In this document: in pieces, positions 56,324-64,000 of the stretch
How positions within the stretch are numbered: position 1 is the stretch's first letter
Layout of the letters: every line of letters starts with the position of its first letter
From: Saccharum officinarum
Taxonomy: Eukaryota > Streptophyta > Magnoliopsida > Poales > Poaceae
DNA: 64,000 nucleotides
Assembly (NCBI GenBank): GCA_020631735.1
Contig: CM036159.1
Location: 100,575,670-100,639,669, forward strand
Direction: 5' to 3'
Made by a program: the position numbers and the translations under genes
The notes under the pieces: model-generated
Seen by the model: only the letters and a program-made list of their open reading frames with translations
The model's database searches: none
What the model was told of the DNA's origin: nothing

Positions 56324-58952
56324 TCAGTCATCATCCTGACCAGACTGATCATCAGGGTCGCTGCTCAGAAATGAGCCGATGGACTTGCGAAGGATGTGAA
56401 TTGATTTGTCGTCCTATGAAGGATGAATGCAGAATTAGAGAACTGATTATGTTTAGTGAAACATATGAAGTTTAGTCACGGTAACGATGCATGGTCATGA
56501 GATCAGTAATCGAAAAATCAAGCATGCCGTAATATTTACCTGCTTCATCTTCTTCAGAGATTCTTCTGCATTTGCTATCTTCTCTGAAAATGTTTTCTCA
56601 AGTTCAGATAGAGTAACCTTCTCCTTCTTCCCTGTTAAAAGGCAGCATGTCAGAACAGCAAACTCATAAACACAACGGAAGGAACTAGCTATCTACTACT
56701 TACTCTGCAGTTCATACTGTGCAAGCAATTTCTCTTTATCATCTTCAAACTTTGAGAACAGGTCTGCACAAAACAGTACACAGATAGGTCAATTAAAAAT
56801 GAGGATAACTGATGACAACTATCTCAGTGAAGAGGAAAGTGAGGCAATATATGCACAGCACAGTGCTCTATGGGTGATTTCACATTAACATTAAAATATT
56901 ATCTCTTTCTAAATCACGAATTAAAGGAAAGTGTGAGTGTGTGACAGTATAGGTACAGCACAGCAATATATGGTTGCATTTACTAGCTGCAAAACTGCTA
57001 GCAGATCAAGCATCCTTAGGTGAGCTTGTTATAGATTTCCTCTGATGATAATTGAAAAAAAAGGCAAAAGGCACAACTCATTTGTGGCTAGAGAATATCT
57101 GGAGTCAAGATCTAAACGTGTCATATTCAAGATGAAATGGTAATCATTCCAGGCCAGCATATGCATGATGAACAAACTAAGGATGGACCAGGACTGCTCA
57201 AGCAGGACATGAGCTAGATAAAGATATGCTAGATGATAACAATACAACATATCACAATAGGTATCAGCTTAGCTCTTATCTGGCCTACCTTTGAAATTCT
57301 GTATGTGTGCAGCTTTGTCTTTGCAGAACTTGTCATGTGTTGCTTGAAATTTGGTGTACTCATTCTTCAACAAACCTTCGCACTGCATAACATATAAATG
57401 AATCTTCCATTAACCAAAACCTGATCAGATTAGTAACCAGAAGCACATTGAAGCATCAAGTACAATTCCAAACCTCTTTTGAAGTCTTTGACAATGCTTT
57501 CAGAAAACTCTGCCTGTGCACGCATATAAAAACAATTGTCAGGGGTACATTCCATTCAGGGTGTTCACAGTATTTATTATCAAGAGCCTGTTTCAGTTCT
57601 TAGTTTATAGCTACAACTAAAAAGGAGCACATCAGATTTCGCTGCAGGAGCTAATGTATTTCTCTAGTGAAGAAGGCTGGTGATATGGATTAGTTATTTG
57701 CTCACCTTTCCTTCTCAAGCCTAGTCTTGGTGTCCTGTACCATAGTCTGAATCTCTGTTGCCACGCTGAAAGATACCAAAACTTGTTAGCAATGTACTCA
57801 AGATAGCTCCCTGCAACGAGTACAACATCCAGATAGAAGACATCATGTGGACATTGGAAACGACAGCAGAACAGAGCTTACCTAGACATTGGTTATAAAG
57901 ACAGAAACTATATAAGATTATATGATGCCATTGTTCCTGAACTCCAGTCTCAGTCTACTTGCCAGCCACCATAGGTGGATTCAGTTCAGTAAGTATTAAT
58001 GCTACCTTCAGCAAGCGCAGACCAAGGGTCAACAAATCCTCTAATCGTGAACTACAGCGACAATCAGTGATTCACTAAAGCACCCAGCGAATGGCGAACA
58101 ACTTGGCACACATGATAGGCGCCCTGCTAAACTGTGGTTTCAAGCACAGCCATCTGAAGTGCACCAATCAGACACAACACAGAGGGTATCACCAACACAT
58201 GCCTTCCATAGTAGGGTACTACATCAGGTGCCAACCAGACGTTTTGTGCAAAATCTGCATATCTTAACCAGATATGCTGCTTGCCATGCACGCACACCAA
58301 ATCTCCCTCGACTGGATTGGGGCAAACAGAACAGTTGCACACACACATTACATTAGGTACACTTTACAGAATAGTCACGCACATGGACATTCAGTAAACT
58401 AAAATGCACATTCAGTAAACTAAAATGCTGGGTGGGTGGGCGGGAATGGAAATCGTAATCACCTGGAAATGGCCTGCTCGGTCTTCTTCTGACCGTCCTT
58501 GTGGGCTTTGTCCTTGATGTGCTTCAGCAGCGTGACGATCTCCTTCATGTCACTGCCTCCACCAACCAAATTGAAGGCACGCCCCGGATCATGAAATGCG
58601 TACATAGGAATCAATCAATCGCAGGAAATTTCCCCCAAAAAATTGTCACGGAACGGAGGCGCAGTTATTAGGAACGAAAACCCTCGCTTCGTCGCCCCGA
58701 TTCGAACCAACGGCCTCGCTCACGGACCGCGGCGAATCCAAAGCAGCGAACACGAAAGGCGTGGAGGAGAGAGGGGGGGAGGGGGGCGGCGGCGGAGCAC
58801 GCAAGGCACCTGTCGAACTCGTGGTCGGAGTCGTCCATGCCGCCGCGCTCCCGCCGCCTCTTGTCGGAGACAAGCGCCTCGGCGGGGTCCTTCGCCGCCG
58901 CGGCCCGCTTGCCGCCGCTCGCCTTCGCCTTGGCCTTCGCAGCCGCCGACAT
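56324..58952 (-). CDS. Small coiled-coil protein, ASY4-like meiotic chromosome axis protein (222 aa)
   Basis: Eight exons on the minus strand, all with GT-AG introns: 58810-58952, 58463-58552, 57706-57765, 57474-57513, 57289-57382, 56704-56763, 56540-56631, 56324-56413. They sum to 669 nt, with ATG at 58952 and TGA at 56324. The N-terminus is Ala/Lys-rich (MSAAAKAKAKASGGKR), then DKRRRERGGMDDSDHEFD, a possible nuclear signal. From residue about 50 it is one long coiled coil (DMKEIVTLLKHIKDKAHKDG, FLKALSKTSKECEGLLKNE, KVTLSELEKTFSEKIANAEE), ending ILRKSIGSFLSSDPDDQSG plus acidic DDD. Length and layout fit ASY4, the short axis protein similar to the ASY3/PAIR3 C-terminus, needed for normal synapsis and crossover. 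Identity is from pattern only; the gene model itself is strong. Confidence 0.75.
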
Positions 58953-59300
58953 CGCCGCTGGTGCCCGGGCCCGAGAGAGACCGCCTTGCCGCCTCTGCCG
59001 CCTCTGGGGTTGGTGCGGTCGTGACTCGTGACGCCGTGCTTGGTTTCGCGGGTTTTGAAATGGACGCCGGGCAAGGGATTGGACGGCGAAGAGACTGGAG
59101 GGAGGCGTTGGGCCTAGCGAATTTAGGGGGGTCCCCAAATCAATGGCGGCCCAAGTCAGTTTGTTCTGTATTTTCTGAGAGTTTCCATTTTTTTAGGTAC
59201 AAATGTGTGTTTTCCCATTATTTCAAGCAATAATAAGCACGGAGTACTATCCACACACAAGGGACACCAGACTAATAATTGCAAAATAAAGAACATAACT
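58953..59300 (-). promoter_or_regulatory. 5' flank of the coiled-coil gene
   Basis: GC-rich leader (58953-59100) passing into AT-rich DNA near 59180. No clear TATA box at a convincing distance. Open frames on the plus strand here (58643-59233) are antisense to exon 1. Confidence 0.4.
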
Positions 59301-59548
59301 CATTAAGTGTTCTATTTAGAGACCTGAGGAATCTATTTAGGTTAGGATTCCTATTCTATATTTGTCTAGACGCGAGCTATTCTAACTCGTATGAGCATGA
59401 GTTATATATATAAGTCTGGACAAAAGAAACTCTCTATTATTCGGTAGTTAGAGAAAGACAGACAAAAAAATAGATGTACGAAAAAAAGAGCCTGAAATTT
59501 TTTTGCCTCTTTATTATTATGTATAGATATAGATATAGCCTATATATA
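59301..59548. other. Spacer with a Helitron 5'-like end
   Basis: On the minus strand TCTATACATAATAATAAAG then AGGCAAAA at about 59527-59496 is a Helitron 5' terminus. No hairpin/CTAG end was found at lower coordinates nearby, so it is a fragment or the mate is unrecognised. Confidence 0.5.
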
Positions 59549-59791
59549 CGCCTGGTTCCTTAAATCAAGTCATTTTGGACATCGGCGCGCTCTTAAAAAA
59601 CAACTTGGACCGCTACTTTTAGCTATAAAATATAGTCAATATATACCTTTATGAAACTACATTTAAGATGAATCTACTTACATCACTTTCATATTTTCAA
59701 ACTCAACCTAAAAAGATTTATTTATAGTCAACGTTTAAAATGTTTGACTTAAGACAACCTCAAAACGACTTGCTTCAGGAACCGAAGGGAG
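59549..59791. mobile_element. Stowaway-like MITE (diverged)
   Basis: Ends CGCCTGGTTCCTTAAATCAAG and the complement of CTTGCTTCAGGAACCGAAGGGAG, with TA at 59547-59548 and 59792-59793. The inverted ends pair imperfectly over about 25 bp. Confidence 0.7.
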
Positions 59792-60414
59792 TATATAAGT
59801 TTAATTTGGAAATTATGTTTGCTTATGCTAATAGACTAGGTACCCCTAGTCCTCTGAACTTGATGGCTCACTTTGAAATGCAGGATTTTAGAAAAAAAAA
59901 TATTATGCTCTCTATAATCATGACTACTACGTGCACTTTCCATATGTCTATATCCCGCGAAGAATTTGTTTGGAAATATATTCACCTCAATCCATGTATG
60001 TTGAAGTGAATTAGGATAAAATTTAGTTTAAATTTCACCTCGACCCACTCCAACACACATAAATTGAGATAGATATATGCGTCTAAACAAGACTTAAGGG
60101 AAATCTTCTTGTTCCACGCGCCATATATGCGGTGCGCCGGCGCTGGGCTTCGGCTGCAGCCTGCAGCCACGGGAAGCGGCGTCCGTCAACCGCCAGACAG
60201 TGCTGCGCGTCACGAGCGTACTATAGGTCTACACAACAACTTATATTACTAATGTGTTGAGGTGATTTATAACTAATTTACTCTTTCTTGATTTAATTTT
60301 AGGTGTTTTACATGATAAGTGTTTAGGTTGTAAAAAAAATCTAGCACCCTTTCATATTTTGAATACCCGAGTTGAAAAGGCGCCCTCAGTGCTGTAGCTT
60401 CACCCATAACCAAC
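59792..60414. other. Intergenic spacer
   Basis: No gene is recognised. An open frame runs in from the MITE to 60009 without a domain. Confidence 0.35.
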
Positions 60415-61462
60415 AGCATTGGGATGGGAGCATATGCCCCTGAGGGAAAAATATGCTTTCGTTGCTACTCGTTAGGTGCATGGCAACACAGCGAAAGAGT
60501 TGCCGCTCGTCAGGTGCATGGCAGCGCAGCGAAAACCCACACCCATATGGCCACCCATGCTCTAGCTACTACGGTGGTTATTCTCCACCAAAAGGTCAGT
60601 CGAAGTGTGTGTTGTGGTGCACCGGCGCGCATGTACACGTACGAGTATGCACGCACGGTGTACGTGCACGCGTATGCATATGTTGTGCTTTTGTCTGGGA
60701 GTGAGTTGGGGTTTTTCATACCAACTCATTCAAAACAATAATTAGAGGACAAAGTCAAACTCACGACAATTAGTTATTACAGTAGTTGCCATAACTGATA
60801 AGCTACAGTTAAGCAGTAATAAAACACATCATGCAGGAGAAGCCCTAAGCACTAGTTACATGCATACTCAGCAAGAAAAACCCTAACCACATTAGCTAAA
60901 CCACGCACCCTAACCACAGTAGCCCTAAGCCCTAAGCTGCATCATCTCCAGTGCCAAATATGAACGTGTACAACCACGGCGGGGAGGAAGTCAACGACGA
61001 CAATGGCGGCGAAGATGTTGGTTGCGGAAGTAGATCGCCTTGCGGACCAAACTTCATGATGTCCAACACTGGCCCGAGGGCGATGATGCCCTCGAGCTCC
61101 TCCCTGGCTTCCTCAACGGGGACGACTGGAGGCCCCAAGGCGCAGCTGCCCTCGAGATTTGCCCACGCCTCCACGTATGGTGGCGCGGGCGGCGTGCTCG
61201 GCGGCGGGTCCGACTTGGAAGATGACGATCACATCATCTCTAAAAACGTGTCGCGTCTGCCTGCGAGCTCTGAGGTGGAGCCGACGTCACGTCCGCCGGC
61301 GAGCTCTGAGGTGGAGCCGACATCATGTCTGCCGGCGAGCTCTGAGGTGGAGCTAGCGTCGTGTCTGCCGATGAGCACCTCAGTCTCCGAGGCTGAGTTG
61401 GAGCTTTAAGATGACATCAGCGTGTTTTTTTCCTCAGGGGCATATGCTCCCATCCCCAATGC
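60415..61462. mobile_element. TIR element of unassigned superfamily (1048 bp)
   Basis: Inverted ends of about 36 bp: AGCATTGGGATGGGAGCATA then TGCCCCTGAGGGAAAAA (60415-60452), and its complement at 61427-61462 with one or two changes. No convincing target duplication was found. A third, diverged copy of the terminus (CATTGGGGGTGGGAGCATAC) is at 61515, just outside, in direct orientation to the left end. Length of the ends is more Mutator-like than Tourist-like, but I do not assign it. Confidence 0.65.
60951..61409 (+). CDS. Hypothetical 152-residue protein with 12-residue repeats
   Basis: Open frame within the TIR element, starting MPNMNVYNHGGEEVNDDNGG and rich in Gly, Ser, Asp and Glu. Three tandem 36-bp units at 61254, 61290 and 61326 encode LPASSEVEPTS-type repeats, followed by a fourth degenerate one. 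No known domain or motif recognised. The opposite strand is also open at 60932-61174 (GPPVVPVEEAREELEGIIAL), so the coding strand is uncertain. Could be a captured host fragment or a chance frame in GC-rich DNA. Confidence 0.3.
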   Translation: MPNMNVYNHGGEEVNDDNGGEDVGCGSRSPCGPNFMMSNTGPRAMMPSSSSLASSTGTTGGPKAQLPSRFAHASTYGGAGGVLGGGSDLEDDDHIISKNVSRLPASSEVEPTSRPPASSEVEPTSCLPASSEVELASCLPMSTSVSEAELEL

Positions 61463-62900
61463 TACTGGATTCACGTTGGGTTGAGTGCACTACAAGAGAG
61501 AGACCATCAAATACATTGGGGGTGGGAGCATACGCCCTCAAGGGCATATTTAACTTTCCCCGTGTATGAACTATTGAACTGAAATAGAATGGATTCCACG
61601 TTGCATGCATGTGAAGGCGTGAGGCTGGGACTCACGTCTCCTGATGTGATGGCAGGGGCTAGAAATGTGCCAGAGTGCTCCCTTTGCTCGCCTGTAGGTT
61701 TTGCTCGTCAAGAGCGCATCGTTTGTATGATTAAACTCTTCTTAATTACAATGATGCGTAAAAATCTTTTGTGTATTCGAGAAAAACAAGTAGCCAAACA
61801 ATATCTGTGTTTGAATGTGCCAAACTAACAATAAAACATCTAATTTGAATGTGCCAAACTAACAATCGATCTTTGAAAGACCTAACGCATTCACTAATGC
61901 AAAAGAAAATTCTTAAGCTACTTTATTTGACATGTTGCCTTCCATTCACGGCAGCAACCGAACCAAATGACCATACTGACCAGTGAAATAGGTTACCAGG
62001 TAGCAACTTCATGGCTGCTCCAAAGAGTGTTGAGCTAGTATTTGTGAGCAAGCTAGTAGCACTGGATCGGATGAGCCAGATTGCAAGTTTTTTTTTGTGT
62101 GTGTATTTTATTTGTTGGTGCCTCCGTTGAGTACTCTCTATATGATCATCAAAACGAAAATTTAGACCAACCAGTATAGGTCCATTTTCAGGCTGTTTGG
62201 TTTGCCGGGCGTAGTCGTCCGGATCAGGGTGACTCCGGACGAGGTGGCCCGTCGGTTTCGCTACGGATGAGTTTGTTCCGATGATTACACTACGATCGTA
62301 ACCGCTTGGTGCCGGACGACGCCATTCCGTGCCTCAATCCAAACAAATCCGTAGGTGGCAAATATCATAGCTACATTGAAGGAACCTGCATTTGCTGACC
62401 CCCAATGTTTAGCCTGGAGCCCTGGTGGCCGCGCCCCACTACAGCGCCCGCATCCGCTGCATCCGCGCTCGAGTGTGACCCACCCCGGCGGCTCGACCGC
62501 CGCACACGCCGCGGCGGCCCTCTCGCGGTCGCCGGTGACAAATCAGTCATCCACACGCGATGAGGTGAAGCTAGAAAAAACTACTATTTTCAGCTTCATC
62601 TCAATCTATTCCCATGTGATAGCAGGTTTTCAAAAGATTTATCCATATAGCTGTTTGTAAAAATCATGTTTGGCATAAATAATTTCACACAGCTCAGGAA
62701 GCTGCTGAAGAAGCTTATAACCAAATAGAGCCTATGATCCGGGTTTCCTCGTCATTTGGCTTGACTGGGCCTACAGATTTGGCCGGTTTATGTTTGCAAC
62801 TGGGCCTGATGTCCGTCGGTCCGTCCATGCGTGCTAAGCAGCGACTGGGCCTGGTCGAGGCTGTACCAAGATTTCGCCGCACGGGAGGTGCAGGACGGGC
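61463..62900. other. Intergenic region
   Basis: No gene is supported. At 61488 CACTACAAGAGA resembles a CACTA end but has no partner. At about 62193-62352 GGCTGTTTGGTTTGCCGGG and the complement of CAATCCAAACAAATCC could be a MITE. The GC-rich block at 62420-62540 has frames on both strands without domains. Confidence 0.35.
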
Positions 62901-63330
62901 CACGTCGGCCCGCTGCCCGCTCACCAGTCACCGCACACAACGGGACCCGGGACCGCACACGCACTGACATCCCAACCCCACAGAAGATTCATCCAACTAA
63001 AACGATACTGACACGTGGGACCAGTCCCCACGCGCCACGAGTGGCTACGGTGCCTCCTCGCCTTTCCCGCCACACATCCCCCACTCCGTCGCAACAGAAA
63101 CAATCGCTTGTCGCCGTCGACCCAAGCCACGCCACCGACATGTGGGACCGTACCGCAGGTCCCACTCGGCAGAGACTCCGGCGGCCCTTCGAGACAGCGA
63201 GAGCGAGAAGGCAACGGAACGGCTCCCCGGTCACCGCGCGCGTCTCCTTCTCCTTCCTCCGGCAGGCACAACACGACTCCCAGTGCCAGTGGCCAAGTAC
63301 ACTCTCCGGCTCGACTCGAGCGCACGAGCG
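62901..63330 (+). promoter_or_regulatory. GC-rich promoter and leader of the START-like gene
   Basis: CpG-dense sequence with ACGTG words (63012, CGACATGTGG at 63136) and no clear TATA box. The 5' UTR probably lies in the last 100-200 bases. Regulatory assignments are inferred from position. Confidence 0.4.
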
Positions 63331-63944
63331 ATGACTATGAGAGCTCTCGCCTCGCCCGCCGCCTCCTTCCTCCCGGGGATCCCGAGCCCTAGCCCTCGCG
63401 CGCGCGCGCCTCCCCGTTCTGCGGCGGCCGCGCTCTCGCGGGCCCCTTCCGGCCGCTCCGTCGCCGCCGCGGCCGCGGCCGCCACAGGGGACCACTGGGG
63501 CGCCGACCACCAGCACTACCACGGAGGGCGCGCGGGCGCGTCGGAGGCCGGGCCCACCGCGTCGGCGCGCGGCGTCAAGTGCGACGTGGACGTGGTGTCG
63601 TGGCGCGAGCGGCGGGTGCTCGCGTCCGTACCCGTTGCCGCCGACGTCGACACCCTGTGGCAGGTCATCACCGACTACGAGCGCCTCGCCGACTTTATCC
63701 CCAACCTCGTCCAGAGGTCCGTATTTTTCTGGTCTCGATTTGTCGCGTCTGAACTGTGATTGCACTGATGGGTGCCTTCTGAAGGTGTCTGATTGGGGTC
63801 GTTTTGTTCGTGCTTGCTTGCAGTGGGACGATTCCGTGCCCGCGTGAAGGGCGGGTATGGCTGGAGCAGAGAGGCCTGCAGCAAGCGTTGTACTGGCACA
63901 TTGAGGCGCGCGTCGTGTTGGATCTCCAGGAAATCACTGACTCC
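63331..63944 (+). CDS. START/polyketide-cyclase-like lipid-binding protein, plastid-targeted (5' part)
   Basis: Exon 1 (63331-63716) begins at ATG 63331 (MTMRALASPAASFLPGIPSP), a Ser/Ala/Arg-rich, acid-poor leader of about 70 residues typical of a chloroplast transit peptide. The conserved domain follows: VKCDVDVVSWRERRVLASVP and DTLWQVITDYERLADFIPNL. A 107-bp GT-AG intron precedes exon 2 (63824-63944), which reads GTIPCPREGRVWLEQRGLQQ and ALYWHIEARVVLDLQEITDS to a GTACGT donor. These mark the plant polyketide cyclase/dehydrase and lipid-transport family (START-like fold, COQ10-related), whose ligands are mostly unknown. The gene continues past the window. The in-frame region upstream of 63331 is open but GC-rich and less protein-like, so I chose this ATG; the next in-frame Met is two codons later. 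Confidence 0.85.
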
Positions 63945-64000
63945 GTACGTTATGTCGCAGATTGACTTCCTTTAACTGTTAAATTGCAATGGAACAATTT

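Noticed and set aside
58643..59138. Plus-strand Arg/Pro-rich frames near the ASY4-like gene
   Set aside because: Antisense to exon 1 and the leader; the spliced minus-strand model accounts for this region.
61488..61499. CACTACAAGAGA as a CACTA (En/Spm) terminus
   Set aside because: No inverted partner and no 3-bp duplication found; a 12-base match is weak.
63400..63480. Gene on the minus strand opposite the START-like exon
   Set aside because: Ala/Arg low-complexity antisense of the transit peptide; the plus-strand model has splice sites and a conserved domain.

Overview
The window is plant nuclear DNA from a grass (Poaceae), most likely a panicoid such as sorghum, sugarcane, Miscanthus or maize. 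The reasons are sirevirus-type copia LTRs, chromovirus-like gypsy LTRs with an initiator-Met primer site, grass-type Helitron ends, dense Stowaway, Tourist and hAT MITEs, GC-rich first exons, and canonical GT-AG introns. Two 100-N blocks (24890-24989 and 35618-35717) are scaffolding gaps. It is an accessory, transposon-dominated interval with three host genes at its right end. I see no bacterial features, CRISPR, rRNA or tRNA genes.

Layout. 1-8.9 kb: a PIF/Harbinger transposase relic, then two head-to-tail Helitrons. The second (3827-7399) carries an SMC3 exon and a mitochondrial-HSP70-like exon. 8.9-9.7 kb: a minus-strand Helitron 3' terminus. 9.72-22.2 kb: a sirevirus-like Ty1/copia insertion with three LTRs, bounded by one GCCAT target duplication. 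Its gag-pol is broken by many stops although its LTRs are nearly identical. 22.2-25.0 kb: a minus-strand gypsy LTR interrupted by a solo copia LTR with a perfect ACTAG duplication. 25.1-35.25 kb: a head-to-tail dimer of a gypsy unit (3.25-kb LTR plus 1.8-kb gag/protease interior, no reverse transcriptase). 35.3-41.6 kb: MITEs plus fragments of organellar lysyl-tRNA synthetase and an AKR2-like ankyrin gene. 41.6-46.5 kb: a GAPB gene fragment that keeps its introns, and a LINE split by a 1.1-kb Helitron. 47.4-52.6 kb: two copies of a TSG101/ELC-like UEV gene, both carrying the same hAT-like insertion, separated by a cluster of Tourist-like MITEs. 52.6-54.1 kb: a second LINE fragment.

The right end is gene-like. 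A J-domain/zinc-ribbon gene (54464-55281) has two frame breaks. A complete eight-exon minus-strand gene for a 222-residue coiled-coil protein resembles the meiotic axis protein ASY4 (56324-58952). The first two exons of a plastid-targeted START/polyketide-cyclase-like gene (63331-63944) run off the window. These genes have no evident functional connection. The coherent story is transposon nesting, exon capture by Helitrons, and local duplication. I found no clearly new molecular system; the strongest items are the triple-LTR insertion, the chimeric Helitron, the duplicated UEV gene with its shared insertion, and the gypsy dimer.
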